From assembly GCA_017354895.1 (NCBI GenBank), contig CP071493.1:5332001-5396000 (forward strand): a stretch of DNA of 64,000 bases. The letters are read 5' to 3'. Both the position numbers and the translations under genes were made by a program. Position 1 is the stretch's first letter; every line of letters begins with the position of its first letter. This stretch comes from Podospora comata (lineage: Eukaryota; Ascomycota; Sordariomycetes; Sordariales; Podosporaceae). Shown here piece by piece: positions 32,967 to 42,442 of this stretch. A model generated the notes under the pieces. The model did no database searches. It saw only the letters and a list, made by a program, of their open reading frames with translations, and had not been told where the DNA came from.

Positions 32967-33384
32967 AAGTGAAGGCTTCGAGTACTGCAGGTATGATAGT
33001 GTAGCCCGGCGTTGGCGGCAGGTGGAACAGCACGGCGTTGAAAGAAGCCCGCGTGTGAGGTGTCCTTGTTCTTTTGATCCTCGGTGTTTGCGGTTGTATA
33101 TAATACTGTCTATTTGTAGATCTATACTTCAAGTCCACATACATTATCCTTCTCTACCTAGTCCAGCAATGCACGTTAAGTTGCGGTCGTGGTTGCGGTA
33201 AAGACCGACTTTCTCCTTCAAGGTGAGTTCCCCGCATCCCCGCCTTTTTTGAGCTGGTACGTCATTGACAGTTTCGCACTCCAATCTTCCCCAAAACTTA
33301 CCAGCGCGGCTTTCATCTCATCTTTCACATCTTATCCCTCTCAGCCACTCACACGCTTACTCGTGACCACAAAACGTAGTGGAA
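32967..33384. other. Intergenic
   Basis: 3' flank of the mucin-like gene and promoter side of the glutathione transferase gene; C/T-rich after 33230. No gene is seen. Confidence 0.45.
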
Positions 33385-34236
33385 ATGGCTCCCCAACAGG
33401 TCGACACAACCATCTCCCCCTCCGCTACAGGCCCGGCTCTCGCCCTTGCGAAACAGCACTCGGCTGACCACGCTCTAAAACTCTACGCGGGCTGGTTCTG
33501 CCCCTTTGTCCAACGAGCCTGGATCACTCTCCAAGAAAAGAAGATCGACTACCGATACATCGAGATCAACCCCTACCACAAATCCCCCGAGTTCCTCGCC
33601 CTCAACCCCCGCGGTCTCATCCCCACGCTTGTCCTACCTCCCGGTGAAGAGGGGAAACAGCGGGTGCTGTACGAAAGCGTGATTGTTTGCGAGTATTTAG
33701 ACGAACAGTACAACTCTGGGACGAAGCTCCTGCCATGGGACCCCTACGAGAGGGCGAAGGCGAGGTTGTGGGTGAATTTTGTGGAGAAGAAATTGGTGGC
33801 GGGGTGGTATAGGTTTATGCAGCATACGCCTGATAAGCTTTATAGTCTTGAGGGGGTAAGGAAGGAGTTTTTGGAGAATTTGAAGACTTTTGTGAGGGAG
33901 ATGGATGAGGGGGGGGAGGGGTGGTTTAGTGAAGGGGGTTTTGGGTTGGTGGATGTGAGCTTTTTGCCTTGGGCGGGGAGGTTGTGGTTGATTGATCATT
34001 ATAAGGAGGGCGGGGTGGGCATTCCGAAGAGGGAGGAGCGGGAGGGGTTGGAGGAGGGAGAGAGGAAGGTTTGGGAGAGGTGGGAGAGGTGGTATGAGGC
34101 TGTTATGGGAAGGGAAACGGTTAGGGGGACTTGGAGTGAGAGAGAGGAGTATATTGGGGTGTATAAGAGGTATGCGGAGGATCAGACGGGGAGTGAGGTT
34201 GGGAAGGCTACGAGGGAGGGGAGGGCGTTGCCTTAG
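33385..34236 (+). CDS. Glutathione S-transferase, omega/lambda-like
   Basis: Intronless, 283 residues, with the ATG chosen at 33385. The thioredoxin-like N-domain begins with LKLYAGWFCPFVQRAW; Cys39 in WFCPF takes the place of the Tyr/Ser nucleophile, as in omega-class enzymes, which favour deglutathionylation and dehydroascorbate-type reductions. The cis-Pro region LNPRGLIPTLV and the glutathione-gamma-Glu-binding ESVIVCEYLDE follow in the right order. The helical C-domain has FSLVDVSFLPWAGR-like spacing at about 190-205 (seen as FGLVDVSFLPW) and a long charged C-terminal extension. Location is probably cytosolic. The coding strand is C-rich to about 33650 and then strikingly G-rich with very little C; the reading frame is unaffected. 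Confidence 0.9.
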   Translation: MAPQQVDTTISPSATGPALALAKQHSADHALKLYAGWFCPFVQRAWITLQEKKIDYRYIEINPYHKSPEFLALNPRGLIPTLVLPPGEEGKQRVLYESVIVCEYLDEQYNSGTKLLPWDPYERAKARLWVNFVEKKLVAGWYRFMQHTPDKLYSLEGVRKEFLENLKTFVREMDEGGEGWFSEGGFGLVDVSFLPWAGRLWLIDHYKEGGVGIPKREEREGLEEGERKVWERWERWYEAVMGRETVRGTWSEREEYIGVYKRYAEDQTGSEVGKATREGRALP

Positions 34237-34888
34237 AGAGTTCAAATCATTTGGCCAATCTTGATTTTCAAATTGGCTTCACTGCTTCATAGCTGTCTTA
34301 TGTTGTCTTGAGGAACCACTGAAAATCGTTGAGAATGAAATGATGGAGCGCAAGGCACCACAACCCTAACCCTCAAGATGCTGTCTGCCCCACAACGGCT
34401 ATCTCCAATCTTTTACGAGATAAGCACTCACCTCACCTCGGTGATGATGTAACCCGGCGAGCCACCAAAGGATCGTCTGGTGAAGGCAGCCATTTTCATC
34501 AACCCAGCCCCTTTTATGATCCTTGCGCTTTCTTTGACGCCCGCTACATATACTGTCTCAAGTCCTCGCGTCATATATACTCACTCACCCTCTTTCACCA
34601 AACAAAACTCTCCCCCTTCCCATCACTTTCCCCTCATTCGTCCGGCGCCATCACCGCCGCCACTCATCGCCCAAAATAGGCCGCCACTCACATCAGAACC
34701 GGCCTCGCGCCACAAACAACTACAGCACCAAAGGGCCACGTTTCGACGACGACGACGACGATTTCGAACACTTTGACGATTCTTACGCCGGGTCTGACGA
34801 TTTCTCAGTCCAAGGCAAGTCGGCCCATCATCAACCAAAACCCAAAAAGAAGAAAAAGAAAGGCAGCGGCGGGAGAAACAAAGGCAAA
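34237..34888. other. Intergenic and sirtuin leader
   Basis: About 650 bases. The final 350 (34538-34888) remain open in the sirtuin frame, without an in-frame ATG, and would encode an acidic and then Lys-rich stretch; a GAC repeat lies at about 34744-34761. Treated here as 5' leader. No other gene is seen. Confidence 0.45.
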
Positions 34889-36145
34889 ATGGGCCAGGAC
34901 CACTCCGTCATCGACGAGGACACCCCTCCCAAAACCCTTTCGTCTCGCTCCCTGGCCTCGGTGGCAGAATACATCCTCTCCGGCCGGGCAAAGCGCATAG
35001 TCGTCATGACGGGTGCGGGCATCTCCACCGCCGCCGGGATCCCCGATTTCCGCTCCCCCGACACGGGTCTCTACGCGAACCTTGCCTCGCTCGACCTGCC
35101 TGAGCCGGAGGCGGTGTTTGATCTGGGGTTTTTCAAGGTTAACCCTAGGCCGTTTTATGTCTTGGCCAAGGAGCTGTACCCGGGGAATTTCCACCCGACG
35201 GTGTCGCATGTTTTTGTTAGGCTGCTCGCGGAGAAGGGGCTGTTGCATCAGTTGTTTACTCAGAATATTGACTGTTTGGAGAGGGAGGCGGGGATTCCGG
35301 CGGAGAAGATTATTGAGGCGCATGGGAGTTTTGCGAGTCAGAGGTGTATTGAGTGCAAGACTGAGTTTGATGCTGGTAAGATGAGGGAGTTTGTTTCACG
35401 GGGGGAGGTGCCGAGGTGTGAGAAGGGGGGGTGTAAGGGGTTGGTGAAGCCGGATATTGTCTTTTTTGGGGAGCAGCTTCCAAAGGCGTTTTTTGACAGG
35501 AGGGACATGGCGGAGGAGGCGGATTTGGTGCTGGTTATGGGGACTAGTTTGCAGGTTCATCCTTTTGCGGGCTTGGTGGATTTGGCGGCGGAGAGGGTGC
35601 CGAGGGTGTTGTTTAATCTGGAGAGGGTGGGGAGTATGGGGTGTCAGGCAGATGATGTGTTGGCATTGGGTGATTGTGATGAGGGGGTGAGGAGGTTGGC
35701 GGATGAGCTCGGGTGGAGGGAGGAACTGGAGGAGAAGTGGAGGGGGTTGGTCGGGGAGGAGGAGGCGGAGAGGCAGCTGCAGGGGGCAAAGAAACGGGTT
35801 GAGGCTTTGCATGATGAGGTCGCCAAGTTGGCGGAGGAGGTGGATGAGGTGTTGCATTTGGGGAAGAAGGAGAAGGAGAAGGAAGGCAGTCATGTGGAGG
35901 CTTTGAATCCTGAGAACAAGCCGGATGGTGAGGGAAATGTGGTTAATGAGGTTGATCCTGTGGGCGAGGATGCGGCGGCAATCAAGAGCTCGGTGAAGAA
36001 CACTGATATCACGAAGACGGTGGAAGTCTCTGTGGAAACGACGAACGCTTTGAAGCCAGTGGACATGCCGGACGGGGAAGGTAGGATAGTTAGTGAGCAG
36101 AAAGCGGGCGGCCAGCAACCGGGGGACACTAAGAGCTCTGCTTAG
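34889..36145 (+). CDS. NAD-dependent protein deacetylase, Hst2/SIRT2 type
   Basis: Intronless, 418 residues. The sirtuin core covers about residues 25-290: GAGISTAAGIPDFRSP (43-57), TQNIDCLER (124-132), catalytic His145 in EAHGSF, zinc Cys 153/156 and 177/182, then KPDIVFFGE and VMGTSLQVHPFA. The LYANL and ELYPGNFHP segments mark the Hst2/SIRT2 branch, which deacetylates histone H4 K16, tubulin or metabolic proteins, using NAD and producing nicotinamide and O-acetyl-ADP-ribose. Hst2 is mainly cytoplasmic and shuttles to the nucleus. The C-terminal 130 residues form a coiled-coil Glu/Lys-rich segment and then a low-complexity acidic tail in which NxPDGEGxxV recurs (ENKPDGEGNVV and DMPDGEGRIV), a small internal duplication. 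The start is the first ATG in frame. Base composition flips from C- to G-rich near 35105. Confidence 0.93.
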   Translation: MGQDHSVIDEDTPPKTLSSRSLASVAEYILSGRAKRIVVMTGAGISTAAGIPDFRSPDTGLYANLASLDLPEPEAVFDLGFFKVNPRPFYVLAKELYPGNFHPTVSHVFVRLLAEKGLLHQLFTQNIDCLEREAGIPAEKIIEAHGSFASQRCIECKTEFDAGKMREFVSRGEVPRCEKGGCKGLVKPDIVFFGEQLPKAFFDRRDMAEEADLVLVMGTSLQVHPFAGLVDLAAERVPRVLFNLERVGSMGCQADDVLALGDCDEGVRRLADELGWREELEEKWRGLVGEEEAERQLQGAKKRVEALHDEVAKLAEEVDEVLHLGKKEKEKEGSHVEALNPENKPDGEGNVVNEVDPVGEDAAAIKSSVKNTDITKTVEVSVETTNALKPVDMPDGEGRIVSEQKAGGQQPGDTKSSA

Positions 36146-37931
36146 GTAGGTAGGTGTCATGACACTTATCATATGATTATGAAGGAGGCTCTACGGGATA
36201 CACGTGTATCATGGATACCAAGGGACGTTGCAACGGGTTCGCAGACGGTTACAAAGGGGTCAACGGTTAGTCATGGGCGTTGTCAGCCAGTGAGGCATTC
36301 GAGGGAACACTAGTTATTGTATGGCTACAGGCAGGAATCGGAGTCAAATCCAACACATCCTAGTACCAACCTTCTACACTGGTGCTCATTTGTTTGAGTT
36401 TTACCCCTAGCCAAACGGTAAAAAAAACACGTCAAACACATCTCGAATCGCTGAAAGATTTCACGACAGAAGTGCCCCTTGTGTAAACAATTGCTCTCAC
36501 TGCAGTGATCGATAAGCGTCAGTCCCATATTGCTGTGCTGGCAACCAAAGGATGGCATCTTGATCTACCTCCCTAATGACATATTACATCGAAATCGAAA
36601 TTTCGACTCACCATATCAAGCCATGAGAGGATCTCCTGTCAGGCCACAAGTGAATTGTGGGTGAAACTATCATCAACTTGCCTCTTCGAAGCATGTGTCC
36701 AGCGTGTGGAGAAGGAGGCCTCTTTCGAACTGTGGTTCGGGCAATGCACGGTACTTGTGTCAGCGACTAGGAAAATACTTCGTCATACCAGAGAATCACA
36801 GCACCACACCGTTTTATCGCGGCTTCACTGCCCATCCCGCGATGATTTTCTCGCATTCCTTTCTTTTTTTATCGGAATGCATCAGCTCCTGGCGAGATCT
36901 GGAAGGTGCTGCAGTTGGGGGTAGGGCTTAGGCGGCGTTAATCATCAACGGCTCCAACAGTCCCCAATTCGAGCGCGAAAGACGGTCAGGAGTCACTATG
37001 AAATGTCAAGCTGTAGCGGAGGCCTCTCGAAAGATATATAACATCTATGATATCCCAACTGCTACTCGCACGTGGCTGTGTGCTGGAGTATGCTGACCTC
37101 ACGTTGACAACAGCATAGTGTTGTGTGTAACGTCAGGTGAGACTCTGGGCAACCCTGATGCTGCCAAAAGAAGCCAACCCTACCTACCTATGCAGTTTAT
37201 GGTATTGCAACTCACCAAAGGTTGTCGCTACCTTTCAAAATGGATCCTGTCGACATTTAATAAAGACGTGAAGAACAGGTGCAGCGAGATTGCACATGGT
37301 TTTGCTGGGGTACACGAGATCCTTGTGACCCCTTGGCAAGCATAAGCCGGTGACTGCCTTCTGGGATTTTCATATTTGAAAGTTGGGTAAGCACGCCGTC
37401 ACGGAAAAAAGGGCGGTGCTCAAAACCTCAAAGTTGACGATAGCAACGTGTTGCCGAGCCATTCATAGACCCGTGGTCGAGACTGTGGATGAAAAAGGGC
37501 TTGGCAGGTTATAGTCTGGCGTCTGGTGACAACGAGGAGTGATCAAAGTCACTCACTGCCTGCACAGTTTTAACCCAGAACGTACACTCGTAAAAACTAG
37601 CATCAAAGTGAGCGTATGTCTGCTTGAAAAATCAGATGAAATTTCGGGGGCTGAGTCCAGATCTGGGAGCCCAATTGCTGCTCGTGGTGGTATTTATCGT
37701 CTTGGCCTCGCTTTTAACTGGCCGTCCTCGTCAAAACCAGCGACCAACAAACACTTCATGCTCCACCGCACCGCCACGGGGCCAAAATGGTCGAGGCACA
37801 TCAAGCCGTGTCTCGGCTGTTGCTACCCTTGGGAATAGGTATGTATATCAAGGACACTCCCATGACAGTCTGCTCAGAAGTAGTCATCACCACTATCACC
37901 ACAACAATCCCCAACACAACCTACCATCAGC
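36146..37931. other. Intergenic, 1.8 kb
   Basis: No supported gene; frames here are below 115 codons without motifs. Upstream flank of the seven-helix membrane protein gene. No RNA gene is seen. Confidence 0.45.
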
Positions 37932-38959
37932 ATGGCCGTCAACTATACCGCCGTCGCGTGGACGCCGGTAGTCATGGTGGGCATTGCAATCGTCCTTGGC
38001 GTTTATGTTCTGGTCCGTCTCGTACTGGATCTGTCCATCCGACGCGGCTTGGTCAACTCGAAGAAGCATCAAGATGATATCGAAAGCGACGCTCCTTCCC
38101 ACAGCAGATTTAGAATAACAGCAACCCGGTCCGTTGCGCTGGCCGGAGTTATCTGCTTGCTGCTCAGCAATATCCTCCACCTGGTCATTCTGTTTGACTA
38201 CGTTGATTATTACGACCTGTCACGTTTGATACGGTACACTGCGCTCAAGTTCTTTACCATTGCCGGCGAGCTTTGTCTTTTTGTCACGGCTATTCTCACC
38301 ACGAAGGCCCTCGCATCCCCATCGAAGGGGCACTCGATCTCCCGGATTGTGTACACGATTTTGCTTGTCTTGATCGCTCTTTTCGCGCTGATCGTTTTCA
38401 TCCTTGAGACCGTTATGTAAGTGTGAACCACTCGCCAAGTTTCCATCATTGGATTGCCTCTAACATGGTCGTCTGTACTTCAGTGATTCGATCAGAAGTT
38501 ATGGCTCTCGAGGAACAAACTACTTCAGACTCGTTAGGGCTACCCCCATTATCGACCATACCTACTTCGGTTTGCTCGGTCTCACGACTCTTGTTATCAG
38601 TATTGGCTTGATCAGACGATGGACCCAGATCCGTGGCGCTGAGGTTCCCACGGTAAGCTCGAGTTCTTGTGCTTTTCCTTGAAGAATTGAAATCTAACTT
38701 CTCATCTCCTTCCTAGGCCGAACGATCTGCTCTCAAGATGTTCACAATTGCTGCCGTGCCAGTTCTGACAGCGGTTATTGTCCTCGGCATCGTCTACAGA
38801 ACCACCATCATCGGCAGGTCGTACTGGCACTACTATTCCTTGAACGCCCTTGATGGGTATCTCGCTTACCAGTTCATCTCATTGATTTTCAATCTCTGGG
38901 GCAACATTTTGGTATTTGAGTTTGCGCGCAAGGCCGTGAAGAAGCTCTCTATGATCTGA
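37932..38959 (+). CDS. Seven-helix membrane protein, function unknown
   Basis: Exons 37932-38416, 38484-38652 and 38717-38959, with introns of 67 bp (GTAAGT, CTAAC, TCAG) and 64 bp (GTAAGC, CTAAC, CTAG), give 298 residues. The short N-terminus carries one N-glycosylation-type site (NYT). Hydrophobic segments are seen at about 9-33, 65-86, 100-124, 138-161, 183-200, 223-243 and 262-284, so seven helices are likely. The loop after helix 1 is charged (NSKKHQDDIESD) and the C-terminus ends in ARKAVKKLSMI, consistent with a cytosolic tail. This layout resembles receptor-like or fungal orphan 7TM proteins, but no CFEM domain, PTH11 signature or known GPCR motif is apparent. It may be a sensor or simply a transporter-like orphan. 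Confidence 0.8.
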
Positions 38960-39598
38960 AGATCGATGGGGCGATGACGGGGATGGGAATGAGGTTACGA
39001 ACTGCATTTTTGGATACCACCTGATAGACTTGATACCTCTTACTCTACATACCTAATTTACTTGGCTAGTTTCAATGATAATGTCATTCACTAACGAGCT
39101 GAAGTTTGATGGATGAGAGTTTTGGTCCACAATTTTGAATCAAGACGTCATCATTGGGTAGATTGTGAATCGTGTAATCTTTGTAGCTAGGGAGGGAGCT
39201 GTCCACGAGCGATTTTCGAGGCGGCAATTTGCACACGGAAGCTGTCTTTTCCCCTCCACACCACTTCATCATTTCCGGTTTGTGCTTCTAGAGAACACCG
39301 ATTTGTTAACGCCCATGCGGTCTGCATCATTTGTCTTGTCTCATGCCTTTTGGCCCAGTGTCATTCAAAGCTTTGCCTAACCCTAGCACCAGACTCTGCC
39401 GCTCAGTCAGCCCTGCGCACCGCCAGCTTGTACGGTTTGCCTCGAATCTTTGAGCCAATAGAGATTGACAATGGCTGTGCTGCGCCCCGCTGACACGAAA
39501 CTCCTTGGCGCCCTCACGATGGGGTGCTCAGCTCCCCAGCAACTCATCTCAAGTTCTCACCTACATGCAGCGTTATGTGAACTACCTTCTAGGCAGCC
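38960..39598. other. Intergenic
   Basis: About 640 bases between the 7TM gene and the ubiquitin-like-domain gene. Nothing supported. Confidence 0.45.
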
Positions 39599-41752
39599 AT
39601 GGAGTTCACGCTGACATTCGGCGCTGTCGGTGATTTTCTAGCACTTCTCTCACTGATCAACGACATCAGGTCAGCCTTGGACGATTGCCATGGTTCGAAG
39701 AAGACATATCGCGATCTTGTCGAAAGCCTAACGCTACTCCAAAAGTCGCTTGAGCAAGTAGTGAAAATATATCAAGGACCTGGTTTCGCAAGCGGGTTAC
39801 AGGACCTGGGGGCAATCGCCCAAGCCACTGTCAACCAGGTCTGCGCAGCTCTTCAGGAGTTTAGAGACCGAATCAGCAGCAAATACGGCTCCAGCCTGGC
39901 CAGCAACGGGTCAGGGAACGTCTTGAGGGATGTCACTCGAAAAATTCAATGGAAGTTTGAAGAGAAAGATGTCGAGCAGTTCCGCGCGAAGGTGGCGGGA
40001 CTCACCGTGTCCTTGAACCTTCTTCTCGACGTCACGGCTGTGTAAGTAAATCAGAGAAAGCTCAACTCCCGGACGAATCTGATGAGCTATAGACGCCTCA
40101 TACAACAAAGCCAGGAGGCAACGGCCAAACGAATTGACGATGCCGAGAAAAACACAACCAAGGTAGTTCAAAAATATGGACAGTCGCTCGAAAAGTCCTT
40201 CAGATTCATCGGTTCACGCATCATGTCGAAACTCGACTTCCTGTCTTCGATAGGGATGGATCTGAAAGACTCGGCATTTCAGATTGTCACCTTGATGTTC
40301 ACTATGTCGAGAGACCTGACCAGCATGGGGGCAGTTCTCTTGAGGCTTGAGAGAGGTGTCGACAACGGCGAGCACTTTGTGCTTGAAGACGCCACAGGAC
40401 GCACACTCCCCATCCACCTCAAGACTATCACATCATGGGAGGCATTCGAGTTCATCTTGAATGATCGGTTCAAGGGGAGGAAAGGGGAGCGCAGAATTCG
40501 ACGGAAGCTGTACTCGCTGCATGAAAGTGCCAGTCATCAGGAAATCGATCGATCGGCCATGTTTGAAGATGCCTTCGTGCCCTATCAAAAGGTTGACATG
40601 AGCATAGTCTGCAGAGCTCTAGAGGTTCCGCAAGCTGATAGCTCAGGTGATACGGGGCTTTCGAGTTGTCCTTGGTGTCGTACCACTTCACCGGGCAAAC
40701 TGGGAGCTCGCGTGCAATGTCCAACTTGCAAAAAGAAGTTCACTCGGGTGGTAATCGAACTAGATGACGATCTTGCTGCGCCCATGGCCCCTGTCACAGA
40801 TCACACCGTGAACCCCACTGGAAAACCTGGTCCGAATGGGGAGGAATGCAGCGAGTGCCATCAACCAAAAACACCCAGCGGTAATGACCAGAGAAGAAAG
40901 CATCCAGTCGATCTGGAATCAGACTCTGATGAAGAAAATGTTACTGGCCTCGCCCACATTATTCTCCAGACCAAGAAAATGCGAGCCATCAAACTCAAGG
41001 AACCCGCGATTGCACCGCTTCAGGAGGCAAGCGACCCAAAAAACCTAGACGTTGCTGGAATGCAGCACCACACTGCACATGAGGAGCATCCTTTAGAGCA
41101 ACCGGTTCGTAAATCAGCAGAGCAACAGCCAAAAACTTCAGGCAAGCCCCGACTACCGGCTCCGCGGGCCGCCACCATTGCAGACGCCGAGAAATATGGC
41201 ATCCCTTCGGGATATTGGCTCAAAAACTGGGACCCCACCGAGGAGCCCATCCTCCTCCTGGGCTCGGTATTCGATGGTAACTCGATCGGCAAGTGGATCT
41301 ACGACTGGACCGTCTATGACAAGGGCCCGTCAGCACCGATTTCAGAGATGGCTGGTGAGATGTGGCTGCTTCTTATCAGACTAACCGGCAGAATCAAGCG
41401 GAGTGAAGAGGTGGTAGACAGGATAGGGGACGAAGATGACAAGGAGGTTGTGGAAGAGTTTTTGGAGGCGGGTGACCGGTTGATGGTTAAGTTTCGCAAG
41501 ATTCTCAAGGCGTGTGAAAAGCCCATGTTGGAGACCAAAAAGGAAGGGAAGCTTGGGATGGAGGCGGGTGTTCAGTTTGTTAGGTGCATGTTTGGTCGGG
41601 AGTTTGAGCTGAAGAAGACGGAGAGGTGGATGACTTCGGTTAGGTTGTGGAATTTGAGGTTTGATGCGAATTGTGAGGAGGTGATTAGGAAACCTTGGAT
41701 GCAAGTTGCGACTGCGCCAGAAGTGGGTGGCGAGGTTGATGTAATGAGCTAA
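39599..41752 (+). CDS. Fungal helical N-domain / ubiquitin-like domain / zinc-ribbon protein
   Basis: Exons 39599-40041 and 40093-41752 (51-bp intron, GTAAGT...CTATAG) give 700 residues. Residues 1-145 form the helical N-terminal region common in fungal STAND-associated proteins (GDFLALLSLINDIRSAL, then a RDLVESLTLLQKSL helix). A coiled-coil-like part follows. Residues of about 240-325 match the fungal ubiquitin-like domain found in such proteins (FVLEDATGRTLPIHL, SWEAFEFILNDRFKG, and a closing VDMSIVCR). A four-Cys ribbon follows at 340/343 and 357/360 (CPWC, CPTC). After a disordered linker, a conserved helical module (about 521-690) begins WLKNWDPTEEPILLLGSVFD. No NTPase is present. Such proteins are plentiful and variable in filamentous fungi and are suspected in non-self recognition or cell-death signalling; this role is inference. 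It converges with the NACHT gene, 690 bp away. Confidence 0.85.
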
Positions 41753-42442
41753 GTGCTTACCGTGGTTTATTCATGTTGCACAATGCCTATCTAAGCTACC
41801 TCATCTACGGTTAGGTGGTCACGGATAGGTCCAAAGTTTGGATTGGAGGTAAGACTTTGTATTGACTTTTATCGTGTGGGGTTGTGTGTATACTCGGTGG
41901 TCATCATGTCCAACACATACATATCCAAGAAACAGCATTACACGTCTCTCTGATATCATGACTTTTGTGTATAACAGAAACGAATTCTAGTACCACCCAA
42001 CACCATGCTCAAAGGTTATCCAGCTAAATCAGAATAATGTAAACAAACAAGCAAAAGAAAAAAGAAAAAGAAAAAGAAGAAAAAGCCACGCCAGATAAGC
42101 TCGACAGTGGCCCTACCCGCTGTGGAAAGACCAAAAGACAAAGCTTGACCTAGGAAGAAACACCACTTTGTCTACCTGTGGGAACTCGTCGCCCGATTCC
42201 TCCTCAAACCAGGCAGCTTTGCCAAGAGGCGCCAAAGGATACGAAGTGGGTCAAATTGCCAGATGAGGTTTGCTGGATCACTATCTGGAATTTTCAGGTT
42301 CGAGAAGAGCAATAGTGCTGAGTCAGTGTTAGCTTTGTTGAGAATTAGTAGTTTCGTGTGTGCTACCTACCGACAAGAAGCCATGGGAGTGAGGCTGAGT
42401 TGGGTGACCAGGGCGTTGCTCGGAGTCGGTTGACGAAGTTGG
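41753..42442. other. Region between convergent ULD and NACHT genes
   Basis: Contains an AAAAG-type purine tract at about 42050-42085. On the minus strand, 42190-42480 holds a further open stretch with an intron-like GTAGGT...GCTAAC...CTCAG segment that could be an alternative 3' end of the NACHT gene. Otherwise nothing is seen. Confidence 0.45.

Noticed and set aside
33697-34245. Long antisense frames over the 3' halves of the GST (also 35396-36172 in the sirtuin, 53152-53928 in the NUDIX gene)
   Set aside because: They follow from the G-rich, C-poor coding strand, which removes stop codons from the opposite strand; Pro/Leu-rich low-complexity products.
34480-34776. 98-codon plus frame ahead of the sirtuin
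   Set aside because: Pro/Thr/His-rich, starts with TTG or GTG, out of frame with the gene; likely leader.
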